Source of the DNA: JABDLF01 sp041609715
GTDB taxonomy: Bacteria; Pseudomonadota; Gammaproteobacteria; Steroidobacterales; JABDLF01
Assembly: GCA_041609715.1 (NCBI GenBank)
Contig: JBFIQI010000003.1
Span: forward strand, 1-59,557
Reading direction: 5' to 3'
DNA: 59,557 nucleotides
Numbering within the stretch: position 1 is the stretch's first letter; every line of letters starts with the position of its first letter. This document shows positions 9,629-18,130 of the stretch, in pieces. Below the pieces are notes generated by a model, which ran no database searches, was not told the DNA's origin, and worked only from the letters and a program-made list of their open reading frames with translations. Position numbers and translations under genes: made by a program.

Positions 9629-9644
9629 GTTACCAAGGGAGATC

Positions 9645-10037
9645 TTGAGTAAACATCCCGCAGGAGCTGGCACGCCCAGGTGGACGGTGCTGAAAATCCT
9701 GCTGACGCAATTGGGCGTGGGCGGAGTCTGCGCCGTGGTGGCCTGGCCACTGGCGGGGATGGCAGCGGCTCTGCAGTTTTTCCTTGGGACGCTCGTCGGC
9801 GTCATTCCGAACGCGTATCTGGGAATGCGTATCGCGGGCTTCGGTAAGGCCACCGATGCCCAGTCGATGTTGCGCGCGGCCTGGCTGGGTGAAATCGGCA
9901 AATTGGCGCTGACGATTATGTTGCTGGTGGGCGTGTTTGTGTTTGTGCGCCCGACGCGGCCTGGCTGGTTGCTGGCGGGATTCGTCATTTCGCAGCTGTC
10001 CAACTGGCCGGCACTGTATTTGTTCAGGCGGGATTGA
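9645..10037 (+). CDS. atpI: ATP synthase protein I
   Basis: 130 aa hydrophobic protein with about four membrane segments, the accessory protein encoded first in most atp operons and proposed to help c-ring assembly. The sequence around RAAWLGEIGKLALTI matches the AtpI family. Start choice: TTG 9645 is preferred because AAGGGAG (9635-9641) sits just before it; GTG 9618 is possible but falls inside the leader hairpin. The 25-base gap to atpB supports cotranscription. Confidence 0.85.
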   Translation: MSKHPAGAGTPRWTVLKILLTQLGVGGVCAVVAWPLAGMAAALQFFLGTLVGVIPNAYLGMRIAGFGKATDAQSMLRAAWLGEIGKLALTIMLLVGVFVFVRPTRPGWLLAGFVISQLSNWPALYLFRRD

Positions 10038-10062
10038 AACGTCCCCGAATGGAAGAGACTGG

Positions 10063-10896
10063 ATGGCGGCAGAACAACAAAGCAGCGGCGATTACATTTC
10101 CCATCACCTGCAAAATCTGCAGGTCTGCAAGGTCGACGGCAGCTGGGTATGGAACGATTGCGCGGGCAATTTCTGGACCATCAATGTCGACAGCATGTTT
10201 TTTTCCATAGTTCTCGGGCTTTTGTTCGTACTCGGCTTCCGCGCCGTGGCAAAAAAGGCAACCAGCGATACTCCGGGCCGCTTCCAGGCTTTTGTGGAGA
10301 TGATCGTCGAGTTCATCGATACCAGCGTCAAAGAGACATTCCACGCCAGCAGCCGCCTGATTGCTCCGCTGGCGCTGACGACTTTCGTCTGGGTTTTCCT
10401 GATGAACCTGATGGACCTGATACCGGTGGACTGGCTGCCAATGGCTGCGCATGCCGCAGGCATCCCCTACCTCAAGGTCGTGCCCACTACCGACGTTAAT
10501 ATTACTTTCGGCATGTCGATCGCCGTGTTCTTCCTGGTGGTGATCTATACGGTTCGGGCCAAGGGCATCACCGGATTTATTGGCGAGCTGACGCTGCATC
10601 CGATCGCGCCGCCACTCAAAGGCATCGGCATTATTTTTGCGCCTTTCATCATCGCTTTTAATTTCATTCTCGAGTCGGTGGCGCTGCTGGCCAAGCCGCT
10701 GTCGTTGTCCTTACGACTGTTTGGCAACATGTTTGCCGGCGAACTGATTTTCATCCTGATTGCGTTGCTGGGTATCTGGCAGCTGCCGCTGCATTTCGGC
10801 TGGGCAGTTTTTCATATTCTGATCGTGACGCTGCAGGCGTTTATTTTCATGATGCTGACGGTGGTGTACCTGGCGTTGGCTGTAGAAGAGCATTAA
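10063..10896 (+). CDS. atpB: F0F1 ATP synthase subunit a
   Basis: 277 aa polytopic subunit forming the proton half-channels against the c ring. The essential arginine (E. coli R210) is present in SLRLFGNMFAGELIFI, and the N-terminal region (about 35 residues before the first membrane helix) and five to six helices match the family. ATG 10063 starts MAAEQQSSGDYISHHLQNL, an N-terminus of typical gammaproteobacterial form; upstream in-frame starts overlap atpI. Confidence 0.97.
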   Translation: MAAEQQSSGDYISHHLQNLQVCKVDGSWVWNDCAGNFWTINVDSMFFSIVLGLLFVLGFRAVAKKATSDTPGRFQAFVEMIVEFIDTSVKETFHASSRLIAPLALTTFVWVFLMNLMDLIPVDWLPMAAHAAGIPYLKVVPTTDVNITFGMSIAVFFLVVIYTVRAKGITGFIGELTLHPIAPPLKGIGIIFAPFIIAFNFILESVALLAKPLSLSLRLFGNMFAGELIFILIALLGIWQLPLHFGWAVFHILIVTLQAFIFMMLTVVYLALAVEEH

Positions 10897-10924
10897 CCGG
10901 ACTAGATCCTAAACGGAGAGACTG

Positions 10925-11206
10925 ATGGAAACTGTAATTGGTTTTACCGCCCTTGCGGTCGCAATCCTTATCGGGCTGGGCGCATTGGGCGTGGGTATCG
11001 GTATGGGGCTGTTGGGCGGCCGCTTCCTGGAAGGCGCTGCACGTCAGCCGGAGCTGGCACCCATGCTGCAGACCAAAATGTTCCTGGTGGTGGCGCTGCT
11101 TGACGCGGTGGCGATGATCGGCGTGGGTATCGCGCTGTACTTTGCCTTCGCCAACCCCTTCATTGGCCAGCTACAGCAGGCGTTGCAGCCCGTTAGCGGC
11201 GGTTGA
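10925..11206 (+). CDS. atpE: F0F1 ATP synthase subunit c
   Basis: 93 aa two-helix proteolipid. The polar loop GGRFLEGAARQPEL and the ion-binding aspartate (D60 in VVALLDAVAMIGVG) are intact. The residues around D60 look proton-type: the polar residues that mark Na+ rings are missing. It is about 14 residues longer than the E. coli subunit because of a C-terminal tail (GQLQQALQPVSGG). Upstream AACGGAGAG is a strong ribosome site, in line with the high copy number of c. Confidence 0.97.
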   Translation: METVIGFTALAVAILIGLGALGVGIGMGLLGGRFLEGAARQPELAPMLQTKMFLVVALLDAVAMIGVGIALYFAFANPFIGQLQQALQPVSGG

Positions 11207-11254
11207 TTGGAATCGCTGCGCCAGCCGTAGCCGTTTTCAAGCAGGAGCAGACTG

Positions 11255-11725
11255 TTGGATATTAATTTGACCCTGATAGGCCAGTCGATCGCCATGCTGG
11301 TGTTCGTGTGGTTTTGCATGAAATTCATCTGGCCGCCCTTGTTGGCCGCCATCGAGGAGCGTCGCGAAAAGATTGCCGATGGCCTCGCTGCCGGCGAACG
11401 TGCAGAGCAGGATCTCGAGCGGGCCCGCGAGGAAGCTGCTGGCATTGTCGCCGAGGCTCGTCAAAACGCCCTCGACATCGTGGCCCAGGCCAACCAGCGT
11501 TCCAATGAAATGATCGATGCCGCCCGTGACAAGGCTGGCAGCGAAGCGGAGCGTATCAAGGCCCAGGCCCATGCAGAAATTCAGCAGGAGATCGAGCAGG
11601 CACGCACCGCGCTGCGGCGCGAAGTGGCCGCCATTGCCGTGGGCGGCGCCAGGCAGCTATTGGGTCGCGAAGTCGACGAGGCCGCCAACGCCGACCTGCT
11701 GGACAAACTGGCCAGCGAGCTCTGA
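11255..11725 (+). CDS. atpF: F0F1 ATP synthase subunit b
   Basis: 156 aa, the same length as E. coli b. One N-terminal membrane helix (GQSIAMLVFVWFCMKFIWPP) is followed by a long Ala/Glu/Arg-rich coiled coil that forms the peripheral stalk. The start is TTG (11255), well placed 7 bases after AGGAG; no in-frame ATG would keep the membrane helix. Confidence 0.95.
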   Translation: MDINLTLIGQSIAMLVFVWFCMKFIWPPLLAAIEERREKIADGLAAGERAEQDLERAREEAAGIVAEARQNALDIVAQANQRSNEMIDAARDKAGSEAERIKAQAHAEIQQEIEQARTALRREVAAIAVGGARQLLGREVDEAANADLLDKLASEL

Positions 11726-11730
11726 TTCCC

Positions 11731-12288
11731 ATGGCGGAAAGCATCACACTCGCACGCCCTTATGCCAGCGCGGCTTTCGAGCTTGCCACCGAGACCGGCC
11801 AGCTACAGCCCTGGTCCGAGGCGCTGGCGGCGGCAGCTGCCGCGGCCCGTGACGGCGAATTCCGCGGCTTGATCGGCAGTCCCCATGTGCGGGCCGGGCA
11901 ACTCGCGGATCTGCTGGGGGACGTGGTCAGCCGTGCGCTGGGTGGCCAGCTTGATACCGTCGAGCTGCAGGCCGGCAACCTGTTTCGGGTGATGGCAGAA
12001 AACGGGCGGTTGAATGTCCTGCCGGAAGTATCCCGGCTGTTCGATCAGCTCCGGGCGGAAAAAGAGAACGTGCTGGACGTGCACCTGGTATCTGCACGGC
12101 CGGTGAGCGAAGGTCTCAGGCACAAATTTACGATGGCCCTGGAAAAAAAGCTGGGCCGCAACGTACGCCTGCATTGTGACGTGGACGATCAGTTGATCGG
12201 CGGCGCAATTATCAAGGCGGACGATATGGTTATTGATGGGTCCTTGCGTGGGCGGCTGGAAAAGCTGGCCAGTGCAGTGGCGCAGTAA
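11731..12288 (+). CDS. atpH: F0F1 ATP synthase subunit delta
   Basis: 185 aa, slightly longer than E. coli delta (177). Delta links the b stalk to the N-termini of the alpha subunits. The N-terminus ITLARPYASAAFELA and the C-terminal DQLIGGAIIKADDMVIDGSLRGRL are family signatures. It lies five bases after atpF and twelve before atpA. Confidence 0.96.
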   Translation: MAESITLARPYASAAFELATETGQLQPWSEALAAAAAAARDGEFRGLIGSPHVRAGQLADLLGDVVSRALGGQLDTVELQAGNLFRVMAENGRLNVLPEVSRLFDQLRAEKENVLDVHLVSARPVSEGLRHKFTMALEKKLGRNVRLHCDVDDQLIGGAIIKADDMVIDGSLRGRLEKLASAVAQ

Positions 12289-12300
12289 GAGGTTTAGTAA

Positions 12301-13842
12301 ATGTCGATCAAAGCATCTGAAATCAGCGACCTGATCAAGGAACGAATCAAAAATTTCCAGGCGCCGGCCGAAGCTCGCGACGTGGGTACGGTGCTGACCG
12401 TTACCGACGGCATCGTGCGTATCCACGGCCTGGGCGATGCCCGCTACGGTGAAATGCTCGAGTTCCCGGGAAACACCTTCGGCATGGCATTGAACCTGGA
12501 ACAGGACTCAGTGGGCGCCGTAGTGCTGGGCGATTACAAGCACATTTCCGAAGGCAACGAGGTCAAGACGACGGGGCGCATCCTGGAAGTGCCGGTGGGC
12601 GAAGCATTGCTGGGTCGCGTGGTTAATTCCCTCGGCCAGCCCATTGACGGCAAGGGGCCCATCGAAACCCAACACAGTTCTCCCATCGAAAAAGTTGCGC
12701 CAGGTGTTATCTCACGTCAGTCAGTGTCTCAGCCGGTGCAGACCGGACTGAAGGCGATCGACTCCATGGTGCCCATCGGCCGGGGACAGCGCGAACTTAT
12801 CATCGGTGACCGCCAGACCGGCAAGACAGCAGTGGCGGTGGATACCATCATCAACCAGAAAGGCACCGGCATTAAGTGTATCTATGTGGCGGTTGGCCAG
12901 AAGAACTCCTCGATTTCGGGAGTGGTGCGCAAACTCGAAGAGCATGGCGCCATGGAACACACCATCGTGGTTGCCGCTGCCGCAGCAGAATCTGCAGCAA
13001 TGCAGTACATCGCCCCTTACTCGGGTTGTTCCATGGGCGAATATTTCCGTGACAAGGGTGAAGATGCGCTCATTATTTATGACGATCTCACCAAGCAGGC
13101 CTGGGCATACCGGCAGGTATCGCTGCTGCTGCGTCGCCCCCCGGGGCGCGAGGCTTACCCTGGCGACGTTTTCTACCTGCATTCGCGCCTGCTGGAACGC
13201 GCCGCGCGAATCAATGCTGAATATGTGGAAAAAATCACCAATGGCAAGGTCAAGGGCCGCACCGGTTCGCTAACCGCGCTTCCCATCATCGAGACTCAGG
13301 CAGGCGACGTGTCGGCGTTCGTGCCCACCAACGTGATCTCCATTACCGACGGCCAGATCTTTCTGGAGTCAGACCTCTTCAATGCGGGCATCCGGCCTGC
13401 CATTAACGCGGGTCTGTCGGTATCCCGTGTGGGTGGTGCCGCTCAGACGAAAATCATCAAGAAGCTGGGTGGCGGTATCCGCCTGGCGCTTGCGCAATAT
13501 CGCGAGTTGGCGGCTTTCGCTCAGTTTGCGTCGGATCTTGACGAAGCCACCCGCAGGCAGCTGGAGCGCGGCCAGCGCGTCACGGAGCTCATGAAACAGC
13601 GCCAGTATTCACCCCTTTCGGTCGGCGAGATGGCCGTGTCACTGTATGCAGTGAACGAGGGCCACCTCGACAAGGTGGACGTGAAAAAAGTCGTCGACTT
13701 CGAGGCCGCTTTACATGCTTATGCACGCACCAATCACCAGGACCTGCTGGACAAGATCGATGCCAGCGGCGATTACGACGATGACATCAAGGCGGCCCTG
13801 GAAAAACTGGTAAGCGAATTCAAAACCAAGGGCGCTTACTGA
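12301..13842 (+). CDS. atpA: F0F1 ATP synthase subunit alpha
   Basis: 513 aa, exactly the E. coli length. Non-catalytic nucleotide-binding subunit of F1; the P-loop GDRQTGKT lies near residue 169, and the arginine-finger region and SDLDEATRRQLERGQR C-terminal motif are present. No unusual residue was seen. Confidence 0.98.
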   Translation: MSIKASEISDLIKERIKNFQAPAEARDVGTVLTVTDGIVRIHGLGDARYGEMLEFPGNTFGMALNLEQDSVGAVVLGDYKHISEGNEVKTTGRILEVPVGEALLGRVVNSLGQPIDGKGPIETQHSSPIEKVAPGVISRQSVSQPVQTGLKAIDSMVPIGRGQRELIIGDRQTGKTAVAVDTIINQKGTGIKCIYVAVGQKNSSISGVVRKLEEHGAMEHTIVVAAAAAESAAMQYIAPYSGCSMGEYFRDKGEDALIIYDDLTKQAWAYRQVSLLLRRPPGREAYPGDVFYLHSRLLERAARINAEYVEKITNGKVKGRTGSLTALPIIETQAGDVSAFVPTNVISITDGQIFLESDLFNAGIRPAINAGLSVSRVGGAAQTKIIKKLGGGIRLALAQYRELAAFAQFASDLDEATRRQLERGQRVTELMKQRQYSPLSVGEMAVSLYAVNEGHLDKVDVKKVVDFEAALHAYARTNHQDLLDKIDASGDYDDDIKAALEKLVSEFKTKGAY

Positions 13843-13861
13843 TCTGGAGCAGGATTGACTG

Positions 13862-14722
13862 ATGGCAGGCGCAAAAGAAATTCGCACCAAGATCAAGAGT
13901 ATCAAGAATACTCAAAAGATCACCAAGGCCATGGAAATGGTCGCTGCATCGAAGATGCGCAAGGCGCAGGATCGCATGAGCGAGGCCCGCCCCTATGCGG
14001 ACAAAATTCGCACCGTAATCGGCCACCTTAACCAGGCAAATCCTGACTACAAGCATCCGTGGCTGGTTGAGCGCGAGGTCAAACGTGTCGGTTACATCAT
14101 CATTTCCACCGACCGGGGCTTGTGCGGCGGCCTTAATGTCAACATGTTCAAGCGTGTGCTGTCGTCCATGCAGGAATGGCGCGAACAGGACGTTGAACTG
14201 GAGATGTGCCTGATCGGCGCCAAGGGCGTGCGCTTTTTCCGGCGCTACGGCGGCAAAGTCGCTGCCACTGCCACGCACCTTGGTGACCGCCCGCACATCA
14301 GTGACCTGATCGGCACCATCAAGGTCATGCTGGACGCTTATAGTGAAGGCCGCATAGACCGCCTGTTTCTGGTGCACAACGAGTTCGTCAACACCATGAC
14401 GCAGAAACCCGTGGTGCGCACTATGCTGCCGGTAGAAACGGTAGATGTGGACGATCTTCAGACGCACTGGGACTACATCTACGAGCCGGGCGCTATCGAA
14501 CTGCTGGACGGTATCCTGATGCGTTACGTCGAATCGCAGGTGTTTCGAGGCGCCCTGGAAAACACGGCCTGTGAAATGGCGGCGCGCATGGTTGCCATGA
14601 AAAGCGCTACCGATAATGCAGGCGAACTCATCGATAACCTGCAGCTTGTCTACAACAAGGCCAGACAGGCGGCAATCACACAAGAGATTTCAGAAATTGT
14701 TGGCGGTGCCGCCGCGGTCTGA
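13862..14722 (+). CDS. atpG: F0F1 ATP synthase subunit gamma
   Basis: 286 aa central rotor shaft. The N-terminal helix (GAKEIRTKIKSIKNTQKITK, then AMEMVAASKMRKAQ) and C-terminal helix (NKARQAAITQEISEIVGGAAAV) that form the coiled coil are highly conserved. It lies 19 bases after atpA. Confidence 0.98.
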   Translation: MAGAKEIRTKIKSIKNTQKITKAMEMVAASKMRKAQDRMSEARPYADKIRTVIGHLNQANPDYKHPWLVEREVKRVGYIIISTDRGLCGGLNVNMFKRVLSSMQEWREQDVELEMCLIGAKGVRFFRRYGGKVAATATHLGDRPHISDLIGTIKVMLDAYSEGRIDRLFLVHNEFVNTMTQKPVVRTMLPVETVDVDDLQTHWDYIYEPGAIELLDGILMRYVESQVFRGALENTACEMAARMVAMKSATDNAGELIDNLQLVYNKARQAAITQEISEIVGGAAAV

Positions 14723-14761
14723 CGTGGCCTGCCGACGACGCAGAGACTTGAGGAACGAGCT

Positions 14762-16141
14762 ATGAGTACTGGTAAAACGGTTCAGATCATCGGTGCGGTG
14801 GTGGACGTGGAGTTTCCGCGTGAATCCATCCCTAACGTCTACGATGCTCTGCTGCTGGAAGAGACCGGGCTGACGCTGGAAGTTCAGCAGCAGCTGGGCG
14901 ACGGCGTGGTGCGTGCCATTGCCATGGGCGCGTCGGAAGGCATGAAGCGCGGCATGACCGTGACAAACACCGGTCAGCCGATCCAGGTGCCGGTGGGTGA
15001 AGCAACTCTCGGCCGTATCATGGACGTGCTGGGCGAGCCCATCGATGAAAAGGGCGAAATTCCCACCGATACACGCTGGGCGATTCATCGGCAGGCGCCG
15101 ACTTACGAAGACCAGGCCGCCTCGGTGGAGATCCTGGAGACCGGTATCAAGGTGATCGACCTCATCATGCCCATCGCCAAGGGCGGCAAGGTGGGCTTGT
15201 TCGGCGGCGCCGGCGTCGGCAAGACGGTGACGCTGATGGAGCTCATTCGCAACATCGCCATCGAACACTCCGGCTACTCGGTATTTGCCGGCGTTGGCGA
15301 GCGTACTCGTGAAGGTAACGACTTCTACCACGAGATGACGGAATCGGGCGTTATCGACAAGGTATCCCTGGTCTACGGGCAGATGAACGAGCCGCCGGGT
15401 AACCGCCTGCGCGTGGCGCTCACGGGTCTGACCATGGCCGAGTACTTTCGCGACGAGGGGCGCGACGTGCTGATGTTTATCGATAACATTTACCGGTATA
15501 CGCTGGCCGGCACCGAGGTATCGGCGCTGCTGGGCCGTATGCCGTCGGCGGTGGGCTATCAGCCGACGCTGGCCGAGGAAATGGGTGTTCTGCAGGAGCG
15601 TATTGCCTCTACCAAGAAAGGCTCCATCACCTCGTTCCAGGCCGTGTACGTACCCGCTGACGACCTCACCGACCCCTCACCAGCCACCACCTTTGCCCAC
15701 CTGGATGCGACCCTGGTGCTGTCGCGCCAGATTGCGGAGCTCGGCATCTATCCGGCCGTGGATCCTCTGGATTCCACCAGCCGCCAGCTCGATCCGCTGA
15801 TTATCGGCCAGGAGCATTACGATGTGGCGCGCGCGGTGCAGGCCACGTTGCAGCGCTACAAGGAGCTGCAGGACATCATTGCCATCCTGGGCATGGACGA
15901 GCTGTCAGAGGAAGACAAGCTGGTGGTATCCCGCGCCCGCAAAATTCAGCGTTTCTTGTCGCAACCGTTCTTCGTCGCCGAGACCTTTACCGGCAGCCCC
16001 GGTAAATACGTTTCGCTGTCCGATACGGTACGCGGTTTCAAGGCCATTATTGACGGCGAATATGATCAGCTTCCGGAACAGGCCTTTTACATGGTCGGCA
16101 CCATCGAGGAAGCGTCTGAAAAGGCCAAGACTCTGCAGTAA
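14762..16141 (+). CDS. atpD: F0F1 ATP synthase subunit beta
   Basis: 459 aa catalytic subunit. P-loop GGAGVGKTV near residue 150, catalytic GERTREGND, FIDNIYRYTLAGTEVSALLG, and the DELSEEDKL catch-loop region are all intact, so the site looks active. Strong AGGAACGAGCT ribosome site. Confidence 0.98.
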   Translation: MSTGKTVQIIGAVVDVEFPRESIPNVYDALLLEETGLTLEVQQQLGDGVVRAIAMGASEGMKRGMTVTNTGQPIQVPVGEATLGRIMDVLGEPIDEKGEIPTDTRWAIHRQAPTYEDQAASVEILETGIKVIDLIMPIAKGGKVGLFGGAGVGKTVTLMELIRNIAIEHSGYSVFAGVGERTREGNDFYHEMTESGVIDKVSLVYGQMNEPPGNRLRVALTGLTMAEYFRDEGRDVLMFIDNIYRYTLAGTEVSALLGRMPSAVGYQPTLAEEMGVLQERIASTKKGSITSFQAVYVPADDLTDPSPATTFAHLDATLVLSRQIAELGIYPAVDPLDSTSRQLDPLIIGQEHYDVARAVQATLQRYKELQDIIAILGMDELSEEDKLVVSRARKIQRFLSQPFFVAETFTGSPGKYVSLSDTVRGFKAIIDGEYDQLPEQAFYMVGTIEEASEKAKTLQ

Positions 16142-16158
16142 GCAGTAGCGAGCAACTT

Positions 16159-16581
16159 ATGGCAATCATCCACGTCGATATCGTCAGCGCCGAGGGCGAA
16201 ATATTCTCCGGTGAGGCTGCCATGGTCTTCGCACCGGCGCTGTTGGGTGAGATCGGCATCGCGCCGCGCCATGCCCCGTTACTGACAATTCTGAAGCCCG
16301 GTGAAGTTCGCGTGGAAACCCCTGACGGCGAGGAGCTGTATTTCTTCGTTACTGGCGGTGCCATCGAGGTGCAGCCGCATATGGTGACGGTCCTGGCCGA
16401 CACAGCAATGCGAGCCCGGGACCTGGATGAGGCCGCGGCGCTGGAAGCCAAGCAACGCGCTGAGGAAAGCCTGCAGAACCGCGAAGGAGAGATTGATCTT
16501 GCGGCGGCCCAGGGTGAACTGGCGGCTGCCATGGCGCAGCTCAAGACCATTCAAAAACTTCGCAAGCAAGCGAAGCGCTGA
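16159..16581 (+). CDS. atpC: F0F1 ATP synthase subunit epsilon
   Basis: 140 aa. N-terminal beta sandwich (VDIVSAEGEIFSGEA, GEIGIAPRHAPLLT) and a C-terminal pair of Ala/Glu-rich helices, the part that can inhibit ATP hydrolysis. Last gene of the atp operon, 17 bases after atpD, and closed by a terminator. Confidence 0.97.
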   Translation: MAIIHVDIVSAEGEIFSGEAAMVFAPALLGEIGIAPRHAPLLTILKPGEVRVETPDGEELYFFVTGGAIEVQPHMVTVLADTAMRARDLDEAAALEAKQRAEESLQNREGEIDLAAAQGELAAAMAQLKTIQKLRKQAKR

Positions 16582-16601
16582 GCCAGGCGCAACAGCCATG
16601 C

Positions 16602-16628
16602 AAAAGGCGCAGGCAACTGCGCCTTTTT
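16602..16628 (+). terminator. Rho-independent terminator of the atp operon
   Basis: Perfect 11-bp stem (AAAAGGCGCAG / CTGCGCCTTTT) with a GCAA tetraloop and a T run, 20 bases after the atpC stop. Confidence 0.92.
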
Positions 16629-16674
16629 GCTTGTTGGGCTATGATTCGCAGGCGAATACGGGAGGGCAGTTGTC

Positions 16675-18042
16675 ATGCCTTTGAGTACCATCATCCTGGC
16701 AGCTGGCCAGGGCAAGCGCATGCAGTCGGAGCTGCCCAAGGTTCTGCAGCCACTGGCGGGCAAACCACTGCTCAGCCACGTGCTGGAGACGGCCAGGAGA
16801 CTGGGCGCCGAGCATCGCTACATCGTCTACGGGCACGGCGGCGAGCTGGTCAAGGCGGCCTACGAGGGAGAAGCGCTGCACTGGGTCCATCAGGCGCAGC
16901 AGCTGGGCACCGGGCACGCAGCCGCCCAGGCAATCGGATCCATCCCGGATGATCACACGGTGCTGGTACTGTGCGGTGACGTTCCCCTGACCTCGGTTTT
17001 CACCCTGCAGCAACTGGTGGAAGCGGGCTCCGCAGGCCTGGCGGTATTGACGGTAATATTCGACGACCCGACAGGTTACGGTCGCATCCTGCGCAATCCA
17101 GGCGGTCAGATCGAAGCAATTGTCGAGGAGCGCGACGCGACACCGGAACAGCGACTGGTGCGGGAGGTGAATACCGGTTTGATTGCCAGCACTGCCGCCA
17201 ACCTCAAGCGCTGGCTCGGTCAGTTGGATAATAACAATGCCCAGGGCGAGTATTACCTGACAGATATCGTGGGACTCGCGGTGGCGGAAAACATGGCCGT
17301 GGAGGCCATCGAAGCAGTCAGCGCCGACGAGGTTCTGGGAATTAACGACAAGGTGCAGTTGGCCGAGGCCGAAAAAATCTACCGGCGTACCGTCACAGAA
17401 GAGCTGATGCGGGCTGGCGTCACCATCATCGATCCCGAGCGCATCGATATTCGCGGCGAGCTGCGCTGTGGGCGGGACGTGGTTATCGATGTGAACGTCG
17501 TTTTTGAAGGGAATGTCGAGCTGGGCGAGGGCGTCACGGTGGGGCCTAACTGCGTCATTCGTGACAGCAGTATCGGTGATGCTTCGCAGGTGCATGCCAA
17601 CTGTGTCATCGAAAATGCGGTCACCGGATCACGCTGCCAGGTAGGCCCGTTTGCGCGGTTGCGGCCAGAGACCAGGCTTGCTGATGAGGTCAAAGTAGGT
17701 AACTTTGTTGAAATCAAGAAGAGTGAGTTGGGTTTTGGCAGCAAAGTTAGTCACCTGACTTACATCGGCGACAGCGAAATTGGCCAGCGCGTCAACGTGG
17801 GCGCGGGCACAATCACCTGTAACTATGATGGCGCCAACAAGCATCGAACTGTAATAGGCGATGATGCCTTTATTGGCTCCGGGGTCCAGCTGGTAGCACC
17901 GGTCACCGTAGGTGCGGGCGCCACCATCGGGGCCGGCTCGGTGATCACCCACGATACCCCGGATGGCAAGCTGACCGTGGGACGAGCCCGGCAACGCAGC
18001 GTGGACGGCTGGCAACGGCCGGTCAAGCAGCCCAAAAAGTGA
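16675..18042 (+). CDS. glmU: Bifunctional UDP-GlcNAc pyrophosphorylase / GlcN-1-P acetyltransferase
   Basis: 455 aa (E. coli 456). The N-terminal nucleotidyltransferase domain starts with the signature LAAGQGKRMQSELPKVLQPL; the C-terminal left-handed beta helix of hexapeptide repeats (NVVFEGNVELGEGVTVGPN onward) carries the acetyltransferase site, with the YDGANKHRT motif. It makes UDP-GlcNAc for peptidoglycan and LPS from the GlmS/GlmM product. A GGGAGGGCAG ribosome site precedes the ATG. Confidence 0.97.
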   Translation: MPLSTIILAAGQGKRMQSELPKVLQPLAGKPLLSHVLETARRLGAEHRYIVYGHGGELVKAAYEGEALHWVHQAQQLGTGHAAAQAIGSIPDDHTVLVLCGDVPLTSVFTLQQLVEAGSAGLAVLTVIFDDPTGYGRILRNPGGQIEAIVEERDATPEQRLVREVNTGLIASTAANLKRWLGQLDNNNAQGEYYLTDIVGLAVAENMAVEAIEAVSADEVLGINDKVQLAEAEKIYRRTVTEELMRAGVTIIDPERIDIRGELRCGRDVVIDVNVVFEGNVELGEGVTVGPNCVIRDSSIGDASQVHANCVIENAVTGSRCQVGPFARLRPETRLADEVKVGNFVEIKKSELGFGSKVSHLTYIGDSEIGQRVNVGAGTITCNYDGANKHRTVIGDDAFIGSGVQLVAPVTVGAGATIGAGSVITHDTPDGKLTVGRARQRSVDGWQRPVKQPKK

Positions 18043-18130
18043 GACGCAGTTAACTGCCAGCGAAACGGCATTTAACAATAATTGCGATTCTGTAACCCAA
18101 TTCCGAAGATCTGGCAGGGGACGCGAACAT

